Under the pieces are notes generated by a model that saw only the letters and a list, made by a program, of their open reading frames with translations, was not told where the DNA came from and made no database searches. A stretch of 64,000 nucleotides of DNA from Helicobacter heilmannii (GTDB lineage Bacteria > Campylobacterota > Campylobacteria > Campylobacterales > Helicobacteraceae). How positions within the stretch are numbered: the stretch's first letter is position 1; every line of letters begins with the position of its first letter. The stretch spans positions 776,141 through 840,140 of the forward strand of contig NZ_CDMK01000001.1 in the NCBI RefSeq assembly GCF_001283065.1, in the 5' to 3' direction. Shown piece by piece: positions 9,129 through 18,411 of the stretch. The position numbers and the translations under genes are program-made.

Positions 9129-10517
9129 TTGATTGAATTTGTCTATGTCAAAGACCCCAAGTACCCGCTAGTCGCTCCCCACGAGCATATCGCGGTGTTA
9201 TCCACCCCCACGCCCACCGATTGCGTGGTAAGCAATGTGCCTTTAAAGGGGGCCAAAAGAGTTGCGCCTGAGATCAATTTTCTCGTTGAAAACAGCACCC
9301 AAAGTCCCCTAGAATTGGCCGCGAGCTTGTCTTTGATTTACGAAGCGCATGGCCTGCAATTTGACTTCGCACCCACTGAAAACAATCTCCCCTTAGAAGT
9401 CTTTGCCTACAACTCCAACATTTGCCAATACCACCAGCGGCGCGTGGAGTGCTGTGGCAAGTGCAGCGAGGTGTGCCCCACACAAGCAATCACCAAGCTA
9501 GACCTAGAGATTGCCAAAGAAAAGGGGATCGAGTGCTTGGACAACCGCCATTTAGAGATCAAACCCCAAGATTGCATTGATTGCGGCAAGTGCATCGCCG
9601 TGTGCCCGAGTGGTAGCTTGCGTTACAACGCCTTGAGCCTAGAGTGCATGCAAGCTATTGCCAAACTTTACAAGGGCTATATCCCCCTAGTTTTAGACAT
9701 CAACACAGACCACCCCACCACCCCCCTTAAAAAAGAGGTGTTGCCCCTAAGCCTAAATGCTAATATCTTGGAGCAAACCTATTTACTCACACTCTTGCAA
9801 GAGAGTGGGGCGCAAGTGGTGCTATACGCCAAAGAGTTAGGCGTAGGCACGCTAGAGAGCATCACCTTACTCAATGGCATTTATGAAAAAATCTACCAAC
9901 AACCCGCAATCTTGTGTGCTTTTAACCCCGAGGAGCTTAAAACCTGCCTAGAACAGGCGCAAATTTTAGAGCATACCCGCTTTAGCCCCCCCACCACCCC
10001 CACACACACCAAGCGCGATCTATTCGCCAAACGCTTGGCGCACATGGTGGGCGATGGGGACTTCGGGCAAGTGGGCTGTGGGAACTTTATCCGCTATGGG
10101 CATATTAAGATTTTTGAGAGTTGCACGCTTTGTTTGGCGTGTGTGGGGGCGTGCAACACCAACGCCCTAAGCATCGATGGTAACAATTACCGCCTGCTTT
10201 TCAACCCCTCCTTATGCACCACCTGCGGGTATTGCGTGCCCACCTGCCCTGAAAAGTGCCTTGAGCTAGAAAGGGATGGCATCGCCTTGAAGCCTAGCTA
10301 TTTTAGCCCACAGCTGATGGCTGAGGACACTTTATTTTCTTGCCGTATGTGTGGCAAGGCGATGGGGACAAATAAAAGCGTTCTTAAAATCGCTAAGTTT
10401 ATGGAGAGTCGTTTTCAAGGCGACAAACGCCGGATCGCGAGCTTGTATGTGTGTGCCGATTGCAAGGTGAAGGTCATGCTTGAGGACATTATAGATATAT
10501 CCGCCATTTTGCGCTAG
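9129..10517 (+). CDS. Multi-cluster 4Fe-4S ferredoxin-like protein (HP1508-like)
   Basis: The 462-residue cytoplasmic protein has four CxxCxxC-type cluster motifs: CCGKCSEVCPT (~110), CIDCGKCIAVCPSG (~150), CTLCLACVGAC (~330) and CTTCGYCVPTCPEKC (~360). Two further CxxC pairs follow near the C-terminus (CRMCGKAM, CADCK). It is probably an electron-transfer protein; the partner is unknown. It begins at TTG 9129, four bases after csd6. No ATG or GTG is better placed: the next in-frame methionines are far inside the conserved region. The resemblance to the H. pylori ferredoxin-like HP1508 is from memory of the family. Confidence 0.8.
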   Translation: MIEFVYVKDPKYPLVAPHEHIAVLSTPTPTDCVVSNVPLKGAKRVAPEINFLVENSTQSPLELAASLSLIYEAHGLQFDFAPTENNLPLEVFAYNSNICQYHQRRVECCGKCSEVCPTQAITKLDLEIAKEKGIECLDNRHLEIKPQDCIDCGKCIAVCPSGSLRYNALSLECMQAIAKLYKGYIPLVLDINTDHPTTPLKKEVLPLSLNANILEQTYLLTLLQESGAQVVLYAKELGVGTLESITLLNGIYEKIYQQPAILCAFNPEELKTCLEQAQILEHTRFSPPTTPTHTKRDLFAKRLAHMVGDGDFGQVGCGNFIRYGHIKIFESCTLCLACVGACNTNALSIDGNNYRLLFNPSLCTTCGYCVPTCPEKCLELERDGIALKPSYFSPQLMAEDTLFSCRMCGKAMGTNKSVLKIAKFMESRFQGDKRRIASLYVCADCKVKVMLEDIIDISAILR

Positions 10518-10526
10518 AGGATTTGT

Positions 10527-11710
10527 ATGTTTGCCCCGCTTTTAGATGCCTTCATTGAGTCGACCCACCTGCCCCACCCCATCCAGAAAAAGCCCCTAGC
10601 ATTGGGGATCAAGTGGTATGCAGATCACGAGTCCTTTAAATGGTGTTTGTTCTACGACATCCTAAGCCACCAATACGACTTAACCCTAGAGTCTGAAAAC
10701 TACACTTGCTTTTTAAGCGTGCACCACCGCTCTTTAGAAGATTTGGCCTTTATCCTTAAAATCCCCACCAAACGCCTGGTCTACATGGGCGAGAATGAGC
10801 GCATTGACTTCAATGTCTATGACTTTGGCATGGGCTTTGACGACTTGGAATTTGGCGAGCGTTATTTACGCCTACCCCTTTACTACCAAGCCTTATGCTC
10901 TCTTGCCAAACAGATCAATGCTTATAGCAACTCCCCCTTTCAAAGCGTGCTCACTGCCGATATCTCTAGCCACATCTATTTACCCCATCATCCACAAGAC
11001 CCCTTTTGCACCACCTACCCGCAAATAGATGGCCTCGCACGGGAACAAAGCGACCCACTTAAAAGAGGGTTTGCTAGCTTCGTGGCCTCCAACCCCAATG
11101 CACCCGTAAGAAATGCTTTTTACCAAGAGCTCAAGCACTATCATCCGGTTGCGGGGGGGGGGGGGTATTTAACACGATCGGGCATTTAGTCCAAAACAAG
11201 CACGAATTTATCAGTGGGTATAAGTTCAACCTGTGTTTTGAAAACTCAATGGGCTTAGGCTACACCACAGAAAAGATTGTAGACGCTTATTTCGCCCACA
11301 CCATCCCCATTTACTGGGGCAACCCTGAAGTGGCTAAAGATTTCAACCCTCAAAGCTTTGTCAATATCCACGACTTTAAAGATTTCAAAGAAGCCCTAGA
11401 TTTTATCCGCTATTTAGACACCCACAACAACGCCTATTTGGATATGCTCTACGCACACCCGCTAAACACTTATAAGGGCAAACCCCAATTTTACAAAGAT
11501 TTGAACTTTTCTAAGATTTTAAATTTTTTGCAAAACGCTTTAGAGTGTCCGCAGGTTTACCACGAACAAAACAACTTGGTAAGTCCCATTTACCAGCTTC
11601 AAGAGGGGGATTTATATTCCGGCCGCCAACACCTAGCTCTAGCCCTTAAAAAACTCTTGGGCAGAACCAGGCAAGTGTTTAAACGCCTTCCTCCCCACAG
11701 CCTTTCCTAG
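10527..11710 (+). CDS. fucT: Alpha-1,3/4-fucosyltransferase (GT10), phase-variable and out of frame here
   Basis: GT10 enzymes add fucose to LacNAc in Helicobacter O-antigen, making Lewis antigens that mimic host glycans. Frame 0 encodes the N-terminal part (10527-11152), including SDPLKRGFASFVASNPNAP, almost identical to H. pylori FutA/FutB. A run of 13 G at 11153-11165 then puts the reader into a frame ending at a TAG (11187-11189). The rest of the enzyme continues without stops in another frame from 11165 to 11710: VFNTIGHLVQNKHEF, the GT10 motif FENSMGLGYTTEK and IPIYWGNPEVAKDFNPQSFV. With 11 or 14 G the protein would be about 393-394 residues and intact. The heptad repeats of H. pylori FucTs are absent; a basic amphipathic tail remains. 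Confidence 0.9.
11153..11165 (+). repeat. Poly-G tract of 13 bases, contingency locus
   Basis: Thirteen consecutive G lie inside the fucosyltransferase reading frame. They encode the Gly loop that precedes the donor-domain start; H. pylori has a GGG at the same place without a long tract. Slipped-strand changes of -2 or +1 restore the frame. Other G or C runs in this window are 8 bases or fewer. Confidence 0.9.
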
Positions 11711-12152
11711 CGTGTGCCAGCAAAGCCCCACGAGAAACACCGCTTGAATTAGAAGCAAGCCCGTAGATCTTTAAAATGCAAAGAGGGGAATGCGCCAAGC
11801 CCAACGCCCACAGCAAAGCATTTCTTTCTTACGGGTCTTTAAAATTCTATAAAATGTGATCAAACTCCACAACACTAGAGTTTCTAGATTCCTGGCAACC
11901 AGTCTAGCGCACTCTTGTTTTTTGCGTGCTTGCCCAATGTTGGTTTTGTTTAACAAAACTTGGGGCTTATGGGGCAAGCAACCCGATAAAATTTGCAAGG
12001 CCTTATGGCGTTGCTAGAATTTAGCTGCTGTTTTCAGCCCCTTATTGTTTGAAAACGGGACACTAAAGCAAGAAAGACCGCGGGCATCAAGTCAATCCAA
12101 GCAGAGGAGCTTAGCTCCAACCCCTTATTGGCTTTAGAAAAAGGAGGATGGG
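11711..12152. other. Intergenic stretch with possible IS605-type tnpB tail remnant
   Basis: No convincing intact gene. One plus-strand frame from about 11689 to 11766 reads ...ACASKAPRETPLELEASP-stop, and the DNA around the stop (GAATTAGAAGC then GCCCGTAGATCTTTA) resembles the 3' end of IS200/IS605 tnpB plus the right-end RNA region. This may be an insertion-sequence scar. The remaining ~380 bases show nothing I recognise; a short minus-strand frame at 11771-11998 has no coding character. Confidence 0.35.
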
Positions 12153-12584
12153 TCAATGTTCTTTGTGGGCGATTCTATCTAAAGCGGTTTGGGCGATGAA
12201 GTCCCCCATTTGGGCAGCTTGCTGGTAGTGTTCTTTGGCTTTTGCCATGTCTTGTGCTCTGTCGTGTCCGTATTCATAAAAGACCCCTAAGGCGTGGTGC
12301 GCCCGCGCATCTCCCATTTTGGCAGCTTTTTGGAAATACTCAAAGGCCTTCGCAAAATCCCTATCTATCTCTTTGCCACAACAATAAATACCCGCCAATT
12401 CATAATACCCTATCGCCTCTCCGGCCTCTCCAGCTTTGAGGTAAAACTCCAGTGCTTTAGCTATATCCTTGTTGTTGTGGGCGATTTTTGCTGTGTTGAG
12501 GTAAATGATCCCCTCCGTACCCTCAGATGCATCAACTTTTTCAATCGAATGAACTTCCGAATAAACTTCTTTTATTTTGACCAA
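12153..12584 (-). CDS. Small Sel1-repeat protein without signal peptide
   Basis: The 143-residue protein has three to four Sel1-like repeats (AKALEFYLKAGEAGEAIGYY, FAKAFEYFQKAAKMGDARAH, MAKAKEHYQQAAQMGDFIAQ). Unlike the Hcp protein at 3692 it lacks paired cysteines in each repeat and has no signal peptide, so it is probably a cytoplasmic solenoid for protein-protein contact. I place the start at TTG 12584 because AAAGGAG lies 5 bases upstream; an ATG at 12629 gives 15 more residues but has no ribosome site. It is flanked by the decayed pirin and the fucosyltransferase patch. Its partner is unknown. Confidence 0.7.
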   Translation of the reverse strand: MVKIKEVYSEVHSIEKVDASEGTEGIIYLNTAKIAHNNKDIAKALEFYLKAGEAGEAIGYYELAGIYCCGKEIDRDFAKAFEYFQKAAKMGDARAHHALGVFYEYGHDRAQDMAKAKEHYQQAAQMGDFIAQTALDRIAHKEH

Positions 12585-12668
12585 AAAATCTCCTTTGTGT
12601 TTTATCAAAGACAAGTCTAATTCTAGCAACTTTTTGGGTTTGAATCATTAAAGCTCTTTTAAAGATTC

Positions 12669-13225
12669 TCAAAACATCCCAAGCGCGTGTCTCTTATGGC
12701 TTGCCCGATCTCCCTTGTGTATTCATTACAAAGGGCCAGTAGCCGACCACGGGCTCATTTAAGGGCGCACCTGTGAGCATCAGTGCCTTCGCCTTTTTAA
12801 GACACGGACGATCGATACGCGTCCTTCCCTTTTGGAAGGCGATGAGCTGTTCTTTGTGCGCACGGTGCTCTTCTATCTTCGCCACCCCATCCAACACCAA
12901 CACCAAAATATTATAGTTTTTAGCCACATCTAAATGCAAAACACCCCCTCTCTCACACCTGCACATCCCATAAATTGATCGCAGAAAAGGTCGTGGCCCG
13001 GACCATTTACACCTTTTAACTCCCCTGCCCTCTTTAGCAAACTTCTTTGAGTGGAACTCTTGGTGCACAATGCCAGAACCGGCTCTTCTACTGCACATCC
13101 ACAGGAGCGATATCCCCCCACCCGAATCGGCGTGCTCCACTTCACCTTGGTAGGCGATCGTAACGGTTTCAAAGCCCTTGTGGGGTTTATTTGTTCTGTT
13201 GTGTGCGCCCCTCTAGCCAACGATC
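12669..13225 (-). pseudogene. Pirin-family protein, inactivated by frameshifts and a nonsense codon
   Basis: Pirins are cupin-fold iron proteins with quercetinase or redox roles. The reverse strand carries pirin blocks spread over several frames: HKGFETVTIAYQGEVEHADSG (split after a frameshift near 13190), a DVQ-stop block where family members read DVQW (TGG to TAG), SGIVHQEFHSKKFAKEG, and near the end GAPLNEPVVGYWPFVMNTQG followed, one frame over, by EIGQAIRD. At least three lesions are needed to explain the frames. It lies between the Sel1 gene and murJ. Confidence 0.75.
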
Positions 13226-13295
13226 AAAACACCCATTGCCCCATCTTCAACCCCTTTTGTGTAGAATACAGGCAACTTCAGCAATAAGGGTTTTA

Positions 13296-14744
13296 GTGCT
13301 TAAAAAGTTCTTTTTAACAAACAGCTCGGGGATTTTGTGCTCTAGAGTGGCGGGGTTTGTGCGGGATTTGCTGAGCGCGTCCGTACTTGGCAGCGGGCTT
13401 TATAGCGATATTTTTTTTGTGGCGTTTAAGTTCCCTAATCTCTTTCGGCGCATTTTTGCCGAAGGGGCGTTTAGCCAAAGTTTCTTGCCCGCCTTCATTT
13501 CTAGCCGCTACAAGGGGGCGTTTTTGCTTGGCATTTTTGGGTTGTTTAGCCTGTTCCTATGCGCCCTTGTGCTGATTGTGTCGCATTTTCGCTTGTTTTT
13601 TACGAAGTTGCTCGCCTTTGGCTTTAGCCCGCATGCTATCGAGCTGGCTAAGGACATTGTGGCGATCAATTTTTATTATTTGCTCTTGGTGTTTTGGGCG
13701 ACCTTTTTTGGCGCGCTCTTGCAGTATAAAAACCACTTTTGGGTGAGTGCCTACCACACGATTTTATTAAACTTGGCGATGATTTGCGCCCTCGTGTGGC
13801 ATAAAAACGACCATTTCTTAGAAGTGGTGCGGGCGTTGAGCTATGGGGTGCTTTGGGGGGGGTGCGCCCAGGTGTGTTTGCACTTTTACCCACTCTATAG
13901 ACTTGGCTTTTTTAAACTCTTTGGCATAGGCGCGTATAGTCTGCTGCACGCTAGCCCCGCCCAACAAGCCGCCATAAAACAAGAGCGCAGACACTTTTTT
14001 AAGCAGTTCTTCCCTAGCGTGCTAGGTAACTCGGCGAGCCAAATTTCTGCCTTCATAGACACCTTATTGGCCTCTTTTTTAGCCACGGGCAGCATTTCTT
14101 ATTTGTATTACGCAAACCGCATTTTCCAACTGCCCCTAGCCCTCTTTGCTATTGCCACTTCTACAGCACTCTTTCCCACCATTGCACGGGCGATTAAAAA
14201 TAACGACAGCGACAAAGCCATAACCCACCTCAAACAGGCGTTTGAGTTTCTAGCCGCCATGCTGCTCATCTGCACGCTTGGGGGGGTGTTCTTGGCTAAG
14301 GACATCATCGCTTTGTTGTTTGAAAGGGGGCAGTTTGGGGCGCAGGATGCCGCCCAATGCTCTAAGGTCTTTTGCGCCTATTTAGTGGGGCTTTTGCCCT
14401 TTGGGGTGGCTAAGATTTTTGCGCTGTGGCTATATGCCCACAAAGAGCAGGGCAGGGCGGCCAAAATCGCGCTCATTTCTCTAATTTTTGGCACGCTCTG
14501 CTCTCTAGCCTTAATGCCCTATTTGCACGCCAGTGGGTTAGCCCTCTCTAGCTCGCTCTCTGGCTTTTTGCTCTGTGGGCTTTATCTTAGGGCTTTTGGT
14601 TTTAAGCGTTTTTTAGGCATGATTTCGCTTTCTAAATGCGCCTTTTTAGGTTTGCTCTTAGGCTTAGAAGCCGTAATCTTAGCCCTATTTGTTGGGGTGT
14701 TACAAACCTTCAAAGCGTGGATTTTTTTACACCACTTATTTTAA
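13296..14744 (+). CDS. murJ: Lipid II flippase MurJ (MviN)
   Basis: MurJ moves lipid II across the inner membrane for peptidoglycan assembly. The 482-residue protein begins MLKKFFLTNSSGILCSRVAG and has the family block GFVRDLLSASVLGSG, NLFRRIFAEGAFSQSFLPAF, and about 13-14 hydrophobic segments. I choose GTG 13296 because TAAGGG lies 5 bases upstream and it matches the family N-terminus. It lies just before cysS, as HP0885-HP0886 in H. pylori. The gene contains a G8 run near 13855 that I do not regard as a switch. Confidence 0.93.
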   Translation: MLKKFFLTNSSGILCSRVAGFVRDLLSASVLGSGLYSDIFFVAFKFPNLFRRIFAEGAFSQSFLPAFISSRYKGAFLLGIFGLFSLFLCALVLIVSHFRLFFTKLLAFGFSPHAIELAKDIVAINFYYLLLVFWATFFGALLQYKNHFWVSAYHTILLNLAMICALVWHKNDHFLEVVRALSYGVLWGGCAQVCLHFYPLYRLGFFKLFGIGAYSLLHASPAQQAAIKQERRHFFKQFFPSVLGNSASQISAFIDTLLASFLATGSISYLYYANRIFQLPLALFAIATSTALFPTIARAIKNNDSDKAITHLKQAFEFLAAMLLICTLGGVFLAKDIIALLFERGQFGAQDAAQCSKVFCAYLVGLLPFGVAKIFALWLYAHKEQGRAAKIALISLIFGTLCSLALMPYLHASGLALSSSLSGFLLCGLYLRAFGFKRFLGMISLSKCAFLGLLLGLEAVILALFVGVLQTFKAWIFLHHLF

Positions 14745-14760
14745 TCCCAAAGGTTTTACA

Positions 14761-16182
14761 ATGATTTATTTATTTGACAGCCACCGCAAGCAAAAATGCC
14801 CCTTCAAGCCTTTAAAAGCCCCAAATGTATTGATGTATGTATGCGGGCCCACGGTCTATGACTATTCCCACCTAGGGCATGCAAGGAGCGCGATCACTTT
14901 TGACCTTCTTAGTCGCATGCTGACTTTAAGCGGGTATCGGGTGCATTTGGTGAAAAATTTTACGGATATTGATGACAAAATCATTGCCAAGGCCATCCAA
15001 AAGAACACAGACATACAGACGCTCACCGCGTTTTTTATCCAAGCGTATTTGCAGGACATGCAGGCTTTGGGGGTGGCTAGGGCACATTTAGAGCCCAAGG
15101 CGAGCACGCATTTAGAGGACATTGTGCAGATGGTGCAGGGCTTATTGACCAAGGGCTTTGCCTACCAAACCCCCAATGGGGATGTGTATTTAGACACCAG
15201 TTTAGACAAAGCCTATGGGTCTTTGAGCGGGCATTCTTTAGAGCTTGAGAGCGTGAGCCGCATTGAGGACAACCATGAGAAAAAACATCCACAGGATTTT
15301 GCCCTATGGAAGGCGTATAAGGGCGAGGGGGATGTGGGTTATGCTAGCGCACTAGGTAAGGGCAGGCCCGGCTGGCACATAGAGTGCTCGGCAATGATTA
15401 GGGTAAGCGGGGCCTACACCGACACGCCCTATCAAATAGACATACACGGCGGGGGCAACGATTTATTCTTCCCCCACCACGAAAACGAAGCCAGCCAAAG
15501 CCGGTGCGCCTTTAACCAAGAGTTGGCGCAGTTTTGGGTGCATAATGGCTTTGTGAATATCTCGGGCGAAAAGATGAGCAAGAGTTTAGGCAACAGCTTT
15601 TACATTAAGGATGCACTGAGAACCTACGATGGCGAGATTTTGCGTAATTACCTGCTGGGCGTGCATTACAGCGCGATTTTAAACTTCAGTCCCGAGGATT
15701 TGGTGAGTCAGAAGAAACGCCTAGACAAGCTTTATCGCCTTAAAAAACGGGCATTAGAGCTCGCGCATGCGCCCAGCACAGCTGATGCCACCTTCACCCA
15801 CGCCCTATTAGAGAGCATGCAAGATGATTTAAACATTTCTAGGGCCTTGAGTGTGCTCGAAGAGCATTTGCACCTTAGCAATGAAAAACTAGACAACACC
15901 ACGAATAAAGTGGATAAAAAGCACGGGGCTAGCCAGATTCTCGCTGATTTACTCTTTGTAGAGAGTTTGCTAGGGCTTGGGGGCAAAGAGCCCAGCGTGT
16001 ATTTTCAGCTAGGCGTGGATGCTGAGCTTAAAGAATACATCAACACCCAAATCGCTTTGCGTCAAGAGGCCAAAAAGGCCAAGGACTTCGCAAGAGCAGA
16101 TGCGATAAGACAAGCTTTAAGCCAGCGGGGCATTGCCTTGATGGACACGCCAAGCGGGACTATTTGGGAGAAAATCATTTAA
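14761..16182 (+). CDS. cysS: Cysteinyl-tRNA synthetase
   Basis: CysS charges tRNA-Cys. The 473-residue class I synthetase shows the zinc ligand Cys and HIGH-type motif (YVCGPTVYDYSHLGHARS), NFTDIDDKI, WHIECSAM, the HGGGNDLFFPHHENE block with further zinc ligands, and KMSKS in GEKMSKSLGNSF. The ATG at 14761 follows an AAAGG. Its last 8 bases overlap the convergent gene at 16175. Confidence 0.97.
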   Translation: MIYLFDSHRKQKCPFKPLKAPNVLMYVCGPTVYDYSHLGHARSAITFDLLSRMLTLSGYRVHLVKNFTDIDDKIIAKAIQKNTDIQTLTAFFIQAYLQDMQALGVARAHLEPKASTHLEDIVQMVQGLLTKGFAYQTPNGDVYLDTSLDKAYGSLSGHSLELESVSRIEDNHEKKHPQDFALWKAYKGEGDVGYASALGKGRPGWHIECSAMIRVSGAYTDTPYQIDIHGGGNDLFFPHHENEASQSRCAFNQELAQFWVHNGFVNISGEKMSKSLGNSFYIKDALRTYDGEILRNYLLGVHYSAILNFSPEDLVSQKKRLDKLYRLKKRALELAHAPSTADATFTHALLESMQDDLNISRALSVLEEHLHLSNEKLDNTTNKVDKKHGASQILADLLFVESLLGLGGKEPSVYFQLGVDAELKEYINTQIALRQEAKKAKDFARADAIRQALSQRGIALMDTPSGTIWEKII

Positions 16183-17104
16183 GCCTTAAATTCTCTAGGA
16201 ATTTGGGCGTGAGCGTGCTTAAGCGGATGGGGTAGGTGTTGTGCGGGTCGTTCGTGCTTTGGTTGTAAAAGACCTGCCCGCCCTGCGCGTAGCGTTTGAG
16301 CTCTAAATCTCCCCCGAAACTCTCAAAGTTTAAAGCAATGGCCGGGGCATTAGCAGGCTTAAAGTGCAACTCCACATAAGGGTCGTGTGCGCTAAAATCC
16401 ACAAATCCCGTCCCCTGTATGCAAAAACGCCCCCTTGGGCGTTGGAACTTTTGTATCTGCACGCATTGCTCCTTGGGGCTGTGGGTGGTGCTGATGGTGT
16501 AATCACCCAGTTTGGTGCTGCGGGGGGCTTGCGCGCTTGGGCTTTGGGGGGCTCTTGGGAGCGTGGGGGCGAACTCTTTAGGGGACGCATAGGTGGGGGT
16601 GGCAGGGGTACTTAAGGTGGCTAGAAGTTTGTCGTTAATTGCACCCATGGCGTAGATGGGAGCGGTGGTTTCATAGGTGGTGGACTGGTTTAGAGGGGCT
16701 AGGCTCGTTAAATAAAAAGTGCCATGCTTTAGAGCAAAGCTCAGCGTGTAGCCCGTGTCTTTGGGGGCCATGGTGGGGGTGGCAGGGGTACTATTCACTA
16801 ATTCTAAACGCAACTTACCCTGCTCTTTTGAGAGCTTTAGGGAATTAAACCCACGCACACAAAAGCCCTTGAAGAGTTGTCCTTGATAGAGCACACCCAC
16901 ACAAGCCCCCTTCTTGCTGGGCACTTGAGCTAGAGCCCCTATGAGCGTGTAGGGCGCAAACTCTAAATGACTGGTGCTAAAATGCGCAAGCTGTTCGGGT
17001 TTTTGTGCGTTTAAAAACTCTTGCAACCAAGTTTTGATAGTTGGGGTTGGGCTAGCATGCAAGCTTAGGGCGCAACAAATAAGCGCAAATAAAAAACGGG
17101 GCAT
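16175..17104 (-). CDS. Exported protein of unknown function
   Basis: The 309-residue protein has a clear signal peptide (MPRFLFALICCALSLHA, cleaved about residue 17) and no transmembrane segment after it, so it is probably periplasmic. I do not recognise a domain. The first ~75 residues look like a folded helical/beta unit with a Cys pair (GACVGV, GFCVRG); the middle is rich in Ala, Thr and Pro; the last 110 residues include another Cys pair (EQCVQI, RFCIQG) and look beta-rich. It is convergent with cysS (8-base overlap) and divergent from the outer-membrane protein gene. Confidence 0.65.
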   Translation of the reverse strand: MPRFLFALICCALSLHASPTPTIKTWLQEFLNAQKPEQLAHFSTSHLEFAPYTLIGALAQVPSKKGACVGVLYQGQLFKGFCVRGFNSLKLSKEQGKLRLELVNSTPATPTMAPKDTGYTLSFALKHGTFYLTSLAPLNQSTTYETTAPIYAMGAINDKLLATLSTPATPTYASPKEFAPTLPRAPQSPSAQAPRSTKLGDYTISTTHSPKEQCVQIQKFQRPRGRFCIQGTGFVDFSAHDPYVELHFKPANAPAIALNFESFGGDLELKRYAQGGQVFYNQSTNDPHNTYPIRLSTLTPKFLENLRLK

Positions 17105-17162
17105 GGTTATCCTTTTTAAAAATCTCTATTATACAAAAAACCCATTTACACCCACTTTTAGG

Positions 17163-17168
17163 TATAAT
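17163..17168 (+). promoter_or_regulatory. -10 box of the outer-membrane protein/ABC transporter unit
   Basis: A perfect TATAAT lies about 7 bases before the expected transcription start and 26 bases before the chosen start codon. The ATG inside this box (17167) cannot be used if the box is the promoter. Confidence 0.65.
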
Positions 17169-17193
17169 GAGCCATTTTATGTTGGGATGGTGT

Positions 17194-18411
17194 ATGCGCC
17201 GCTGTCTTTTGGGTTTGTCTTTTTTAATGTCCCCCTTGCTTGCCACCGATATTCGGCTCGACCCCTTTGGCTACTTAGGGATGATTTACAGCCAAGGCTT
17301 AGAGCACAATGGGCACGGGTATGTGGGCTTTGATGCTCGTGTGGGGACAAACTTTGCCTTCAACAATGGGTGGGCATTTGGCATTGGGGCAATCGGAGCG
17401 TGGAATGTGTGGAGCCGCAATAGGAAGTTCCAACCCATTCTCAGCATTGGCAATGTCCTAGGCCGTGTGGAGGGCAATATGCTCCCCTATTTAAGCATGG
17501 GCGACATTTCAGACGCGTATGTCAAATACGACACCAAAAGGCTTAAGTTCGCTTTGGGGCGTTTTGACACCAACTTCGTGGATTTTGATTGGATCCAGGG
17601 CAATATCCAAGGAGCAAGCTTATATATGCACCGCTATGATTGGACTTATTGGGGCATTTTCATGGACTCCATGCTCTATAATGGCTACCAAGGCAACGAC
17701 TTGCAAGGCCCGCGTATTGCCACCGGGATCAATGCCTTAGCGTCCTTTGACCCCGTGTCTAAGAAAAAATATGTAGGTGGGGAGGTCTTTGCCTTTGGCA
17801 CAAGCTATGAACACAAGGGCTTTAAAATCTCGCCCTTTTTCCTTGCCGACTCACACTTGCCAATGGTGCGCACGCCCTTGATCCAAGTGGGCTTTAAATT
17901 CCAATACTTCGCGCAGCTGCCCAAAGGTTTTAAGTCTTATACAATCGTGCATGGTATTTACCAGCATGGCAACACGGACGCGGTTAGGGGCAATGACGAG
18001 GCGGGACTGGTGATGGTGGATCAAACTTTCATGTATAAAATCCTAAACTTTGGACTAGGCGTTTATGGCGTGCCTGCGCCGAATAAAAAGGGCTTCTTTT
18101 GGTCTTTCAACGATAAAACGAAGTTTTATGGCCGTGGGATCAACGCGATGGGCGTGCCCGCCATTTACTTTGCTAATGCCACGATCACAGGCTATATTTT
18201 TGGCGGGCTAAAGACTAACCGGGTGCGCATGGACGCGATGGTCGCCTTTGGGGATTACCAAGAGTATTCGTTGATGACCAATTACAAGGTGTGGCAGTCC
18301 AAACAAATGATCTTAGACGCGGGGCTAGGCTATGTCTATTCTTACTCCAATAAAGTGAAAAACACCATAGGCAACTCCTCCTTTGTGCTTTTCACGAAGT
18401 TTTCTTATTGA
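17194..18411 (+). CDS. Hof-like outer-membrane beta-barrel protein
   Basis: The 405-residue protein has a signal peptide (MRRCLLGLSFLMSPLLA, cleaved before TDIRLDPFG), alternating beta strands throughout, and ends in an aromatic residue (LFTKFSY), the C-terminal signal of outer-membrane barrels. Blocks such as YVKYDTKRLKFALGRFDTN and the overall size fit the Helicobacter Hof family, related to OprD-type porins. ATG 17194 is chosen because the signal peptide begins there, GGGATGG lies upstream, and the two earlier ATGs lie at or close to the promoter. Its TGA overlaps the next gene's ATG, so an ABC exporter is coupled to it. Confidence 0.75.
   Translation: MRRCLLGLSFLMSPLLATDIRLDPFGYLGMIYSQGLEHNGHGYVGFDARVGTNFAFNNGWAFGIGAIGAWNVWSRNRKFQPILSIGNVLGRVEGNMLPYLSMGDISDAYVKYDTKRLKFALGRFDTNFVDFDWIQGNIQGASLYMHRYDWTYWGIFMDSMLYNGYQGNDLQGPRIATGINALASFDPVSKKKYVGGEVFAFGTSYEHKGFKISPFFLADSHLPMVRTPLIQVGFKFQYFAQLPKGFKSYTIVHGIYQHGNTDAVRGNDEAGLVMVDQTFMYKILNFGLGVYGVPAPNKKGFFWSFNDKTKFYGRGINAMGVPAIYFANATITGYIFGGLKTNRVRMDAMVAFGDYQEYSLMTNYKVWQSKQMILDAGLGYVYSYSNKVKNTIGNSSFVLFTKFSY

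Noticed and set aside
11771..11998. 75-codon minus-strand frame in the gap after fucT
   Set aside because: No ribosome site, no domain and unusual composition.
13855..13862. G8 tract inside murJ, and other runs of 8 in der, the hydrolase and mrcA
   Set aside because: Eight bases is short for a switch, the genes are essential or housekeeping, and the frames are intact.
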